This document shows, piece by piece, positions 1 to 38,700 of a stretch of 64,000 nucleotides of DNA. Source of the DNA: Motacilla alba alba (lineage: Eukaryota > Chordata > Aves > Passeriformes > Motacillidae). Where the stretch lies: NCBI RefSeq assembly GCF_015832195.1, contig NC_052017.1, forward strand, positions 48,127,652 to 48,191,651, in the 5' to 3' direction. Under the pieces are notes generated by a model. The model did not search any database. It was given only the letters and a program-made list of their open reading frames with translations, and had not been told where the DNA came from. The translations under genes were made by a program, and so were the position numbers. Numbering within the stretch: the first letter of the stretch is position 1; each line of letters opens with the position of its first letter.

Positions 1-763
1 CTAGAGTTCTGTAAGATCAAAGCAAGGATGGGCAAGCTTATATTGTTATGTGGGGTGCAGGTTAAGACATTTTTCACAGCACTCGAAACATGCACAGAAT
101 TTTTTGCCCCTGCAACCAGACTACCTTTTCCTTATAAATTTTGTTTAAAATTTTGACTCTTGGGCTGTTATCTAAAGAGTTTTGGTGTCTCAAACATCTT
201 TAGATTGGGGGTGCTGCTGGATGCAACAAGTTATGGCAGTACTCTGGACTTTCATGGCTGCGCTTTGAAGACCTCCCATGCAAGCTCTCTTCATGCATAC
301 TCTAACTAGAAGTGATGTATCTGTGATCCATTTGCTAAGATTCACAAGCAAAGCATTGATAAAGGCTTGGCTACAGAGTGTAAACAGTATAGAGGTAATA
401 AAAATACCACATGAATAATCTATCTTTGACTCTCTGTATCTGTAATTTGCAGAGTAACAAGGCTTAGGTACCTACCTCACACAAACCTGGGGAGAATTGG
501 ATTAATTAATGACTGCAGAGGGCCTTAAAACTTCACATGCAGTAAGTGACTATCTATAACAGGAAGCCATTTCTCTCTTTCCTAAAATTGAAAAAATACA
601 TTGTCCACCACCACAACCACTGGCATCATCCTAAAAACACCTTGTCTCCGGCAAAGAGTGCTCCACCCAAAAAAGCTCAGATAAAACATAGATTGCCTTT
701 GACATTAAACATACAGCTTGCTGAAATTTACTGCACTGTGATGCTCACTAACACTTGCAATAG

Positions 764-815
764 CAGAGAGAGAGAGAGCAAAGGAGTGGATATGAGAGAG
801 AGAGGGAGAGATATC
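764..815. repeat. GA-rich low-complexity stretch
   Basis: Two blocks of consecutive GA dinucleotides, separated by about 17 bases, form a short purine-rich microsatellite-like segment inside the intron. Confidence 0.75.
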
Positions 816-1731
816 TAATACTGCTAATCTTTAAAAATGCTCCCTCCCAATTCCATTTAAAATGTCTGCCAAAAAGCACATTTTACTTAGGTCCTGCCAC
901 TCGAAAATGCCAACCCAATGAACCACAACAGCCTCCTGCTGTGGGCAATTCAAATGCTCTCCACTTGCCTGTTCTTAGAACTCAAATATCTAAAGGTAAC
1001 AGCAGCAATACACTATGGAGCCATTTTCACAACACTTTTCCAGCCACTTCTGTTTCTGAGCCTGGCATTTCTAGCTGCAGCTTGTGATAGAAACTGGACT
1101 ATTTTGGAAATAACTTTCCATTTGGTAATTTTTAGCATTTTCCCTCATATGAATTCTGCATTAAAACCCAAAGATTTTTTGGTTTTGCACAAGCTCTTTT
1201 GTAATGTGTCAAAACCTCTTATATTTCATATAACAAACTTGTTGCAAAGTGGCTTTTGCAGCTCTTGAACAACTCGGCAATTCCACCATGTATATCCTGG
1301 GACTGTATTTATGTCAGGCCAACACGCTGAAAGCAAAACAGAAACTGAAGGGCCTCTGCTTTTACTGGAATCATCTCATCCAGGAAAAAATGAAGCTAAA
1401 AACATTTAGATGTAGCTAGCTATTTACTAAGAAGCAAGTGAGACAACACACACCTTAAAACTATACAGTGTATTCTGCCAAAAAACCCCAACTTGGACAT
1501 ATGCAATTCCTAATAGTACTATTAGTCCTGCAACATATGAACAGTTTTAATTTAAAAGGACACTGCCCAATATGATTTTCAAAATTCGTTTTAATTGGAT
1601 TTATTCCCATATTCCTCCTAAATGGCAGAACTCCCACTGAGATATGAAATAAAACATTAAAATGCTGACTTTTTTTCTTTTTTTTCTTTCATTACCTCAT
1701 CATTACAGTATTATAGCAAATTGTGATTTTC

Positions 1732-1749
1732 TTTTTTTTTTTTTTTTTT
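1732..1749. repeat. Poly(T) run of 18
   Basis: An uninterrupted homopolymer of 18 T on the plus strand (poly(A) on the gene strand). It follows other T-rich blocks from about 1670. Confidence 0.85.
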
Positions 1750-2320
1750 CAGGAACATCAGGTATTGCTCACAGATGTTTCAGATTTAAGTAATTTCCTT
1801 AGCAATATACCTTGTCATGCAAGTTCTGATTTTTTGGTAAAGGCAAGAATTTTAATGTCTGCTTAATTTTATTCCTTTCAGAATATAATCATCAACAGCA
1901 TGACTGACTCTTTCTGATGGCAGGAGTACAGCTCTTTAATCAGTCATTTAAAAAAAAAATGATGCAACTCCATGTTTAACCCCTGCCCTTTTTTGTTCTC
2001 AGTATCTTGATGCTACAGCATTGGCCCAAAAAACCAAAACCCATAGGGAGTCTCTGCAGAACGACACATAAAGATTTGATCCACCTTGAAAGAAATATAA
2101 AATAATTCAGCTATTTGAAACTATTGAGAGTGTCCACTTAAATCACTGCTCTTTGGCCAGCAGAAGGAAAAAGGAAATACACCTAGGCCATGTGAACATG
2201 AACATTCAAAGAAACAGGACAGGCACTCCCCAGACCACATGCTAGGCTTGATCTCTCCTCTACCCTTATCCCTGCAACTCTCATCACCTCACTCTCCAGA
2301 AGCCAACCTCCACACCTCTA

Positions 2321-27726
<25,406 letters not shown>

Positions 27727-27727
27727 T

Positions 27728-29415
27728 CTTCCAGACAGAAATTAAAATAACAAGATTTGGTGACCTGAAAGGTCAAGATACCACGACACAAACACACACA
27801 AAACAAAACACTGGGGGTGAATTTTTTTTTCTTTTAATTCCTAATTTTAGTTCCTTTGATAAACAAACCAAAATGTGCAGTTCAGAAGTGGAAAACTATG
27901 TATGTCCCAGCTGAAGAGATGTACTGAATCATCAATATTGGTTAACAGCAGAATTGTGTCAGGTTAACCAAGCAGATCTGAACAGTATTTGTGGAGAGCA
28001 GATTTAAGGTAATGTGCTGTGACTCCCCAGCCCAGCCCCAGGACTGCCAAGGTTCAGGCAGGGACAGTGTGAAGGATTCTCTACCACAAAGCTCAATGGT
28101 ACCAGGCAAAAAGGACCCCTTCTAGGTCTCTGACATCTCGATGTTCCCCTCCTCTTATTTTTTTTAAATTTTCTTTTAATAAAAATAATAGCCAAGCAAA
28201 CAGAAATAAAAACCAAGCATGAGCAACAACACTGTTTTTAGTATTCAGCCATGGGTTTTATGCATAGCATAAGCCATGGTGCTCACTACCACTATAAATA
28301 CATAGTTCTCTTTCTTTTCTTTTTAAGAGGTAAGAGGTAATCAAGATCAGTATGAACTCAAATTTGGCAATGAAGCTCTCAGGGTCAACATTTCAGGGAT
28401 CAAACCAACGGCTCCATTATTAAAACCTTAAGCCTCTTCCCAAAACCTTTATCACTCTTCAGGACTAGGAAAATTGTACAGAAAGCCCTTGGCAGGTACT
28501 TCTAATGAAGAAATCTCAACTGAACTGTATTTACTCTCAGCTTACAATGAGGTTGTTGTAAAGAAGCTTTAAAGGCTTTTCAGAGTTAAAGCTTATTATT
28601 TGCTCTCTCTTTCTCTGCCCACAGCTCCCTCCTGAAGACTCCCCCACTGATCAATTGTCAAAGAAGACTCATGAATAATTTAACTTTTCTTTCCCCATCC
28701 ACTTCACTTAAGAAGCATCTTCAAGAAAAACAACTGTATTTGAAATGAGAAGTTATTTCAGGAAGGGTCTTTTGCAACACATTGCCATTTCTCAACAGTG
28801 AAACAGCAGCTATGAAGCAAAATCACACTTTGCCATCTTTCTTTTTAAAGTCTGAAATTAAACATTCAACAGAACCAGTATAACTTACCTTTATTTCTTT
28901 TAAGCTATGTTTTAAGTGAAAAAATCTAAAGCATACTGAGTTATAAGCACTTTCTTCTCCCACTTTTTGCTTTTGTTTTCACATTGTAAGCAAATACAAT
29001 TCCCTGTATAATCTTCCAGTTGGAGGACAGTGAACCTCACAAGAAATCAAGCTATAAGGTTCATGAACAAACTAAATGGAATATGAAACTAACCTGAAGC
29101 TTGACTTGCCTTTCTGTGATCTAATTTGTGATTCTCCTTTCGCCCACCGCTCTCCCCAAGAAGGCCGATGATTTTGGCTATTCTGCAGTTACAACTGAAA
29201 CTTGAACTGCTTTGACGAAAATTCAAAACATGAGTGGCAAGACCTTTAACTGGTCTGTTAAATAACCCTTAATTTGATAAGGATCTTCATCAAGAAATGC
29301 ACATGCATGCACAAGCTCCTCATGGGCAGATTAACCTGCAGCTCATCTACATGCTTTACACAGTGCTCACAAGAACAATTACACTGAGATCAGCTGCACC
29401 AAAGAAGCCCTTTAC
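27728..29415 (-). other. ARPP21: ARPP21 intron in the 5'UTR, 1.7 kb
   Basis: Donor CAG|GTAAAG at the right. At the left are two possible acceptors (AG at 27728-27729 or 27765-27766). The rest is AT-rich sequence with no further exon recognised. Confidence 0.8.
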
Positions 29416-29584
29416 CTGAAAAACTGCTATAATTCCAACTGCCTTTCTAGCGTCTTCTGTTGGTCTTTGCTGGTTAAGTCCACACAAATGATCAACGGCA
29501 ACTTGAGTCCCATGTCCCCATTAACAGTTCAGAGTGCCAATCTCCATGCTGGTCCTTCGGAGAGCTTGACGCACCATAGCCAAC
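29416..29584 (-). other. ARPP21: Probable ARPP21 5'UTR exon with two upstream ORFs
   Basis: The 169-nt segment is bounded on the minus strand by a strong acceptor (TTATTTTTCGTCTTTTCCAG) and a strong donor (TTTTTCAG|GTAAAG). It lies 1.7 kb upstream of the start-codon exon in the right orientation and has stops in all frames relevant to the main ORF, so it is read as noncoding leader. It contains an 18-codon upstream ORF (29577-29521, MVRQALRRTSMEIGTLNC) and a second of nine codons (29521-29492, MGTWDSSCR) whose ATG overlaps the first stop as TAATG. Inferred from splice signals and position; transcript data are not visible here. Confidence 0.65.
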
Positions 29585-31319
29585 CTGGAAAAGACGAAAA
29601 ATAAGTAACACCGGCAGTGATCACGGCACAAGGGAGGGGTGCAATGGATAGGACCAGATTTCTAACACTAATGACCAGTTTCCAGCAAGTCACTTTCACA
29701 GCTTGATCCAGCTCCACCTGTCTCAAAACTGCCTGCTTCTTCTCTAATGAAGGCTAGAGCCGGCTGTTCAAGTCATAACAGCTCCTACGCAAGAAGCTAA
29801 AATTAACAATTGCATTATGCACTGAAGATTACTCATTTCAATTCTAACCTTTTTTAGCGAATTCCAGCACTTTTCATTAAAAAAAAAGCATATATACATA
29901 TTTATATATAAGCTCATCTGTTTGCTTCAACAGAAATCAATGAGGGAATGAGGAGAAAAGATTTGCCTGCTTTTTAACTATGGCTTCTGCTCCAATTAAA
30001 ACTTCAACAGTCAAACACTATTGAAAAAATAGCTAAGTGGGTGCTTTTAGAAAGTGACCTGCTTTATCAGGATAGTGAATCGAGATGTTCATTTAATAAG
30101 CTGAATAAAAATTGAAATTAGCCAGAATGGGAGGAAGAAGAGGAGAAGAAGGAAGAAATCCTATTCCCTGAACAACATCCACCAAAAAAATTCTCCTGAA
30201 GCATTTTGTTAGGAGAAAAAATGAGATTTCCAAGTTATGGATTGAGAAATAAACCTAAAGAAAGAGTTGCCTCAGCAATGCAACTTTCACTGTTCATCAG
30301 GATTGGGTCTGCCAGCTGAATAGCTGATTTCACAGAAAAACGAGCATTGTCGGATGAGTCGGACTGATTTACAGGCCATGGCCACGTGCTGAACTGTCTT
30401 GATACAACAGGCAGCTCTTCTCAAGAATTGCACGTGAGTCATGGTTGAAGAAGTCAGTGCAGACACACAAAATAGCAAACAGAAAGCATATATCATTCTA
30501 CTGGGGAGGGGGGAGGAAGCCAAGCAAGAATAATGGGAGATGATTTTCTGTTTTTTGATTTTATCAGACTCCTAGTTTCTGCAGCACATTTTACATTGTG
30601 CACGGCTGCAATTGCCACGCAGCACGTGTCAACACACTGGAACTTGCCATGTGAAAAGAGCTGAATTTGCTGCACCAGAAGTGGAGTTTAGCCTTTCACT
30701 ATATTCCAGTCCTGCTCTCTCTGGGAGCTCTGGCACACAGAGGAGAGCAGCAGGCACTTTTGTAAACTATCACTGCCATCCTGCAAATTTATAAACACAA
30801 CTATTTCTTTTCCTTAAACCATTTAATAATTTGTAGAGAGTAACAGAAAATAAGTATTCCCACTAGGTTTTTGGCATTTCTTGCAGGATATTTTTGGAAA
30901 TTCTAGCTCATTAGAAACACAGGCTCACAATGGGAGTGGAAGAACAGCATGGAAAGCTATGCCCGAGTACTCAAGCACATGCAAAAGTATCTCAAGGAGC
31001 CAATACTCAGCAAGCAAAGAGTGAATAAACCACTGACTCAAAATCCTTTCCTCATACCCATCTTCCAGTGACTGCTTCTCCCACACCTCCAAAAGAGAGA
31101 TGGGGGAGGGGTTAGGAGAGGGAATCAACCAAAATAATTTACAAACCAAAAATCCCAAGTACAGTGCATGAAGGTTTCACCTGGAAAAGAGCCATCCAGG
31201 AAATAGACTGCTATAATCAAAACCCTCCAAAACCAAGAGAGACACAGATATCTGTACCAAAATCAGGACACACACAAAATTTATTTCAGAACTCTCCAGT
31301 GTGACCATTTGTTGAGAAT

Positions 31320-31382
31320 TAACTATTCAAAAGACAAACAAACAGAGCAAAACAAAAACCAGACAACAAACCAATCAACCAA
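31320..31382. repeat. A/C-rich low-complexity tract
   Basis: Runs of CAAA/ACAA words with few other bases. Simple-sequence DNA inside the large intron. Confidence 0.7.
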
Positions 31383-33593
31383 AGGGTATCATATGTAACA
31401 AGTGAAGAGATCTGCCAAGACTTGGTCTTGTGCACAGATGCTCAACATCATCTTATCATGCTTTACCCAAGGCAAATTTCATTATAAGATGCATTCCCCA
31501 TATTGCTACACTTAAGATTTCTGAAGACATCATTTTTCACTGACAATGTACAAGAAGGCCATAGAATCTTAAAACAAAAAAAGCTGTCCATACACTTCCC
31601 CAAGAAAACACAAGCAAGTGGAAAATAATCTTACAATGTACAGCTACCATCCTCAAACCCAGAACAATAGTGCTTGTTAGGATGGTTTTTTAAAGAAATC
31701 CTTCATAATTACCTTCTGGGAAATAAAAAGAAGGCAAGAAGAAGCGAGACACATAGCAATCAATTCCAGCTCTTCACCTTCCCTTTTTATAGATTTCCTC
31801 CTCCTTTATTAAGCAAACTAGAAGTGATGACTAATCATTTACATACTACAATACGTAAAATACACTTCTGGTTGTTTGGGTGGGTTTTCAGAGGGACTCA
31901 GGTTTCCATAAAATATTTCAGAGAGAGTATAAATAGCAAAACAGGATCAGTCAGAAAATAGCCATTAAAAGTGAGACATTTTTGTTGGAAGTGTGTCTCT
32001 GTTTCTCGTATGTTTCCAGGATATCTCGTTATTCAGTGATGAATGTACTTTTTACTATTGTCAGTGCTGCAATGACAGCATTGCTATGGAAAAACACACT
32101 GGATTATTCTCTTTCTTGCGCATCAACAGAAATGTCAGGGATGATTTGACTGTCAAAACCTTCAGTACCAAAGTGACGCAAAAGGCTGAACAAATGCACT
32201 TCTGTTTTTGATCCTCAGGTAGAAACCACAAAGCGTGTTGCTAGGCAAAAACCACCTTCTTGATATGCAAGGGAGCAAAATTTCATCAGGTGTCGGGATC
32301 TTAGCAGTCTGCTGGAGCTTGTGGCAAAATTTCAGCCCCTAATTCCCTGAAGCAACTTGAGTATTGCACACAGCAATACAACAGAAAAAACAGGGACCCA
32401 CCAAGCCACTTGTAGGTCCACTTTAATGGAAAGTGTTAATATAATCTGTTTGTATAGAATTTATAAGCACCAGCTGCTCAGCATACGCTGTGGGATGGGA
32501 ATGCTGAGGTTTCTTTTCTGAAATTCTTTTCCTTTTTACAGGATTTTCATTTTAGAAGCTGAAGGTACTACTAAGCTTGAACAACTACAGTCAGAGCTTG
32601 AAGAGAAAGGGATGGAAGAAGGCGTGGATGGTCATATACATTCATACAACACATACCACGCAAATTCCAAGAAAAGTCTGTGGGAAGGAATACAATTAAT
32701 TTAATGCAAGAGTTTAAAAACTATACCCAGAAGATCTGTCAAAAAACCAGAACAGAAAAGCAAGCAAAGATGTTAGAAAGCCCTGTGCAATGAGCACCTG
32801 AGAGCTCACCACCAACTGAAACTCAAGAGAGACATCTGAAAAAAACCCTCAGAGGCCACTACAGGGGAGCAAGCCCCTTCTCTGTTATGTATGAGGTGTT
32901 CTGATGGCCACATAGGTGCACGTGGCGAAGCAGGCATTTCAAGATCTTTATGCTCCCAGTATCACACATGTCCTCTCTCAGAGAGGAGATGAGCAGGCTT
33001 TAAGGCCCAAGAGCATACTCTTAACCATGAGCAGGCAAGCAGCAGGCAGGACAGAACTCTGACAGAGTGAAATCCAAGGGCTGTTCTTCAAACAAATCTT
33101 CCAAGCATAGAGGTTAAAGTCATTCCAAAGACGGAATAGATCCTGCTACTGAAAACTTGCTGACACTGGCCTGATCTATAAGCCAGGATCCTTCTCATCC
33201 CATCACGATTCTCCATTCTCAAGAATGGTTTGCAGGTATGACTCCATGAGCTGGAAGCAGAGTAGTCAGCTGGGCTTTCCACCACACAATATAAACCTCA
33301 CCCATACGTATCAAAAGAGGTTTGACTCATAATTGCTAAATCACTCATCAGACTACTGGAAGCCACTGGAAATGGACTCCAGCATTATCTTGAGATTATC
33401 AGTAGACACAACCCTCAATTTTGCCAGATTCTCATGTCTTTAACCATAAACTTCCTGTTACTTGACATTTACTTAAATATTCTTGTTTCTACCATTAAGA
33501 AAATCAAAGAAAATCTCAGGTTTCATAATGAAAATAAAAGCTTCAACTCTTTGGTGTCTTCAAAGAAAACATTCATGATATAAAATGTATTGT

Positions 33594-33680
33594 TTAAAAA
33601 ACCCAAAACAACAACAAAAACAAACAAACAATGAAAACCCCAAACACCACCACCACCAAACACAAAAAAGGCAAGAAAAA
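33594..33680. repeat. A/C-rich low-complexity tract with short (CAA)n and (CAC)n runs
   Basis: The plus strand is almost free of G and T for about 85 bases and contains ACAACAACAA, AACAAACAAACAA and CACCACCACCAC words. Confidence 0.85.
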
Positions 33681-35709
33681 TAAATCCTGCAGCTTTAGAT
33701 TGAACACACTACTACTCAGTTGTCCATCTCCCAGTCTTTAGGACTCGTCCTAGACCTAGTCTTTACATCATTAGACTATGTGCTCCTCTTCAATGTCTTC
33801 CCACATTTCCTAAAGAAATACACAAATGCACTTGGAAGCCAGTGTATTAGCACAGCAGGATAATAATCCAAATCAGTTCTTATAACAAAATGCTTTAGCA
33901 TGGAAAAAAACCACCAAGCTTAAAGCTGTGAAATGCATGGAATCCTACAAGTTCATTGATTGTTAAAAGAATGAAGATTAAACCTTAAAAAAACAGTGCA
34001 AAAATATGTAATTGAAATCTTTGATGTAGTTTTTTATTTCCCACCTCCTCCTCCTCCTCACATTGTCCCCTCTGCATCATCACTAAAAAATTAAATAGTG
34101 TGATTGCCTACATTTTCTGCTCCTACATGTCACAGACCTTTGCAAATAAAAGGTTATTTAGACTCATTTACTGATGGCACTTTACCAGATACTGTCAGCA
34201 GATGCTATTTTTTCCCATGAGTTAAAAAACATGAGCATCTGCATACAAGCAACAGTGCAGAGGCCCCTGACCCAGCTTAAACAGGCCAGAAATCAACCAT
34301 CAGTAGCAGTGGCAGCCAAATTTGATGAAAACAGGGCAGACTGAAACACACTGAACTAGATTTCAAATCCTATACAAAAAACAGCTGTCTCTTAAAAGAG
34401 GCAACAAGTAAATATGGAGCAGCCTCTCCGTTGAAACATCTATCCTGGAATGGCACTGACACCATCCCAATCTGTATGTGAAACCCAGTATTTACAAATA
34501 ACAGCAAGGATTCTCGAAAACAGTTTAACAACCAAAGAAAAATCCCAGAAGCAAATCAACTTTCTGTGGTTTACACCTGATTCCTTTTTTCAAAGAGATC
34601 CTCTTGTTACTAACAGATTGCCACCGATATTTTTCCACTTTAATCCCCTGTCAGACGACCTCATGTCAATGTCATCATCTTCAGACAAGTAATAATGATG
34701 TTCCCTCCAGCTTGTTATATTTCTGCAAAGCTGGAAGCTTTACCCAGAAAAATAAATATAGATGGCCTATAGGGAGAGTCTGCTTTGTTTTAATACTTAA
34801 GATAAGGCTTGGAAAAAAAAATGCTCTTTTATCTGTCACAATGATCATTTGAAGTCTTCCAGGATCAGCATGAAAAGATATGAGGCTGAGTGATCTGGCT
34901 AATAAATGTCAATCACACAACTTTTGTAGGAACTGAGTAACACCCAAACTTTTAACAAGCTAATGAGATGTACAAATCAGTGCTCCTGGAATGAGCTGTT
35001 TGCTTTAGAGCAGCCTTCAACACCACCTCATGCATTTCAAACACATACGCCAAATTTTCTCTCATTCCCTTAGAAAACCTGATGAATTTCCCTAAAATCA
35101 AAGTCATTAAATTAACTGGTCTCCCTGTTAGGTGGTGGAAAACAGCACAAGACTCATGAGTCCAAAGAGAGAGAGGTTCCTAGCCATCCTCAATGCACGC
35201 ACATCTCCTTGAAATACACAAAAGTCATTTTCCTTAAACCCTGCAATGGAAACAATAGCCAGTGTGGGCAAATACACAATTCAAATGGAAAGAGGGACCA
35301 AAGCTCATCTTCCCAGATAATCAGGTCTATTTCTCAGCTACTGAAGATAATTATATCACAAAGTCCTCTTTAGAGACCAATAGCTTTATTTTATGACTAG
35401 AGGATGTCCAGGGAGGATGCTTTAGTAATTTTGCTGTAAGGATGTTCAAGAATCTCACTGCTTTGCCAGGACATAATCTCCATTACCCCATCATTCACAT
35501 CAAATGCTTTTTTTACATTTTTCTTACTGTGCCAGTAATTGCCCTCCAGTTTAATTAGCTTTCTTGATTTCACAATAGTTTTGTCTTCCTGTGGGAATTA
35601 ACTGCATATCACCTCATCATTTGTTGTTAGGTTTAAAGAAGCCCATTCCTTTTAGTTGCCAGCTAAACAGGTCTACATTGTTTCCATTACTATCCACCTC
35701 TAGTCTGCA

Positions 35710-35724
35710 TTTTTTTTTTTTTTT
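35710..35724. repeat. Poly(T) run of 15
   Basis: Uninterrupted T homopolymer in the large intron. Confidence 0.85.
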
Positions 35725-38700
35725 GTCAATCAACAATCTGCTTCATCATTTCCTCACTTGTCACCAAAACTACACTCTGGACACATGTTCCTCCACCCAT
35801 CAACATGTAGTCGTGAATGCACCAGAGGAGCTCCATTTCCACAAAATCTAAAGCCAGTTTAGGGACAATAAATAACACAAGGACATCCCAGAAGGAATAC
35901 TATCATTTCAATATGAAACCCTGATCAATAGCACAGTAAATGAACCTGGGCTCCCCATAGAGGAGTCTCAGCAGTGCTGAGGGCAAATCAGAGCTACTGT
36001 TCAGAGCCAGAGTGTGGCAGCCATGGTGAACTGAATTGATGAGGCTACAGATACCCAGCACCAGCTCAGTGAGATATTTAAAGCTGCTGGTGCAATGTCA
36101 TGATACACTTCTATGTATAATGAAATCTGGTGGAACATACAGTTTACACTGATTTTAATTTTTATAGAATATACGCATATAGTTGAGTTTAATGCAGAAG
36201 TTCTTGAAACATTTCTCGAAGTCAAGCCATCCCTACTCTTTCTTCCTTCAATGCCTTCTCTTTGCCATTTCAATCAGGTGGCTGCAGATTATGTCCACTT
36301 GGCTTTACACACAGAACTAAAAGATCAACTTAACTTATTTCTTTACTCATTTCCTCCTCAAGCTTAAGTCAAAAGCATAAGGATTTTACTAGAAAACCTA
36401 TGCACTGTGCATCTGCATTTGGAGCACAGATGCCTTTGAAGAATTCAGTCTAAGTACACTGCAGGTAATAAATGAGCAGCCAGCGAAGCCATCATTCATC
36501 ATTCACTAATAACCAAACACAAAGCACTTGAGTCCCAGGCAGGAAGGGAGGAAGCTCACAACATCAAACAACATCTAAACAAAACAATTTTGTACACTAC
36601 TAGCACAGCATTTTAAAATACCAGTAAATAGATGGCCCATAACTTATGAGCAATTGCTTTACACATCTTCCAACATCACCAGGGGATGGAAGCATAAACT
36701 GATGAAAATACATCAGGAACTGACCAAGTATCACAGAGTTTCACATGAGCTTGTCCTGATCTCTTTCTTTCCCTATTTATATAATAGCCCCTATATTTCA
36801 TCCTGCCATTTCTTGACAAATTAGGTGCATTTTCACTAGCACTAGCTTAATTGAGAAATCCTGAAAGAAAATAATTGCTGAGAGCAAAGCAGCATTACAC
36901 TGATGAAACAGACCTGAGCTTAACAACTAGAATTGCCTTGGCAGACAAACACTGACTGCAAAACAGCTAAAAGCTTTCATATAAGAATGGACAGAAAAAA
37001 TTACTTTATTTTCCTCCAAAAGTCTCTTTTGATTACCAGAATTAAACATAGCAGCTAATCCTGCTTTCCTAAGGCCATTTGCTGAAACAAAACCAGCCTG
37101 CAGCTGAAGTAAAATTCTTCACTCCAGAAAAGAACCCCAACAAAACCAAAAGCAATAAAGATTAAAAAACAAAATCAAAAAAGCACCACCATACACTGTG
37201 ACACAACGCCTCATGTGCTCTGCTGCTCAGAAAGTGCAATTGTACTTTCCAAATTCAAAGACAACTCATATCAAGCTTGTTTGAGTGCTGAGTAAGTTTT
37301 CTAAGCTCATATTTCAGCCAAGTCTCCTCTATCAAAACCCACAAAGGCTAGATAGATCCTTTGAGAGTTCCCAGTACCAGATTGTTTTATACTTTTTAAT
37401 TTATAATTTTATTAGTTTCTCTTTATCAACAATGGAACAGTCCTGAAATTTCTTTGATTGTGTTTATCAGAAAATATATTGGAATACAAATGCTTTTTTG
37501 ATGACTTCTTTTGTGCATTACATAGACTTAGGAGAGCAACATCAACTGAGAACAGTTTACATAGACATTATCAAGTACACTCATTCTGCTATAAACTGCT
37601 CTTCTGTCTAAAATCTTGCAAGATGTATGGACAAGATTTTCACAGTTTTCAATCAAGTCTGGAGATGGCCTGTTTTTAACTCTGACTCTGTAAAGAATGG
37701 CTCTTTTTTAACGTAAGATACACATGCCTTTTTTCTCGTTATTGGAATATTTCTCATTATTGGTTCTTCTTATTCTGAAGAACAGGAAAATTAGAGAAGA
37801 GGCATTATCTTTTTGCCCTAATACTACAGAGAAACTATAAACAGATATATTAGCCATAAACAGATATAAATAGCTATATGAAAATATATTTTAATGTATT
37901 TAATCTATCTATATTTATATTTGAATATAGGCTATTTGTACTTTATGAAAACACATTAATCCCATTTTGTTGGTCACAATTTCGCCTGGTCTCAGGCAAC
38001 ACAGTTAAGTAATAAATACAATACATTACAAAAAGAAGCCTTAAGTATGCTGTGGATTGTATTCAATACTCTGTTGCCATGGTTTCAAAAGGAAATTAAG
38101 AAAAATGCCAATTATAAGTATAAATTAGAAGTCAAAAGGCCTAATGATTAACTGCATGTTACAAAAGCCAATGAAAGCATTAGACATTTTTGCATAATGC
38201 TCCAAGCACTGGAGTGCCAAAGAACCTCAACTTATGCTCACTTGTAGAAATAAAAAACAAATCAAGCTTTAAACCTTTTGTCATTTCCCTTGTCATGTGA
38301 AAAAGAGATTAAAACCCATCGTAAAAAATGCATTGTCATAGACCACATTTCTTCCTTGGCAGCATCAAGACAATGTGTTACACACTGCAATCATCTGCTG
38401 AAGAAACAAAGGAAGATATTCAACTACGAAACACCAGAAAAGTCAGGTATTTTCAATGTCAGCCCCATGGCCAGCAAGAGGAAGAAATCCTCTTCAGAAA
38501 CAGTTACAATAGTCAAGAGGAAAAAGGCAGAAGCTCAGGTTCACAGAACAGGCAATGCCAGTTCACAGATCTGCAGCTCTGGCTTCTGAAAAGATCTTGC
38601 CAGAAACCCTGTGGTTTCAACATTATGTTTGCCTTTTCCAGTGGGTAATTCCAGGCTCCCTGTGATATCATGAACAAAAGAAAAGGCAGAGAAAGCGTTT

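Noticed and set aside
918..1268. 116-codon plus-strand frame with hydrophobic stretches
   Set aside because: No family resemblance or splice context. Hydrophobic content follows from T-rich codons in AT-rich DNA.
31173..31202. 30-nt segment with AG and GT borders (minus)
   Set aside because: Fair splice-like borders but no coding meaning or conservation evidence. It shows how easily such pairs arise by chance, and tempers the other microexon candidates.
38278..38648. Two overlapping plus-strand frames of 103 and 106 codons, one rich in Lys and Ser
   Set aside because: Two open frames over the same A-rich bases with no start context or homology. This looks like chance in purine-rich sequence.
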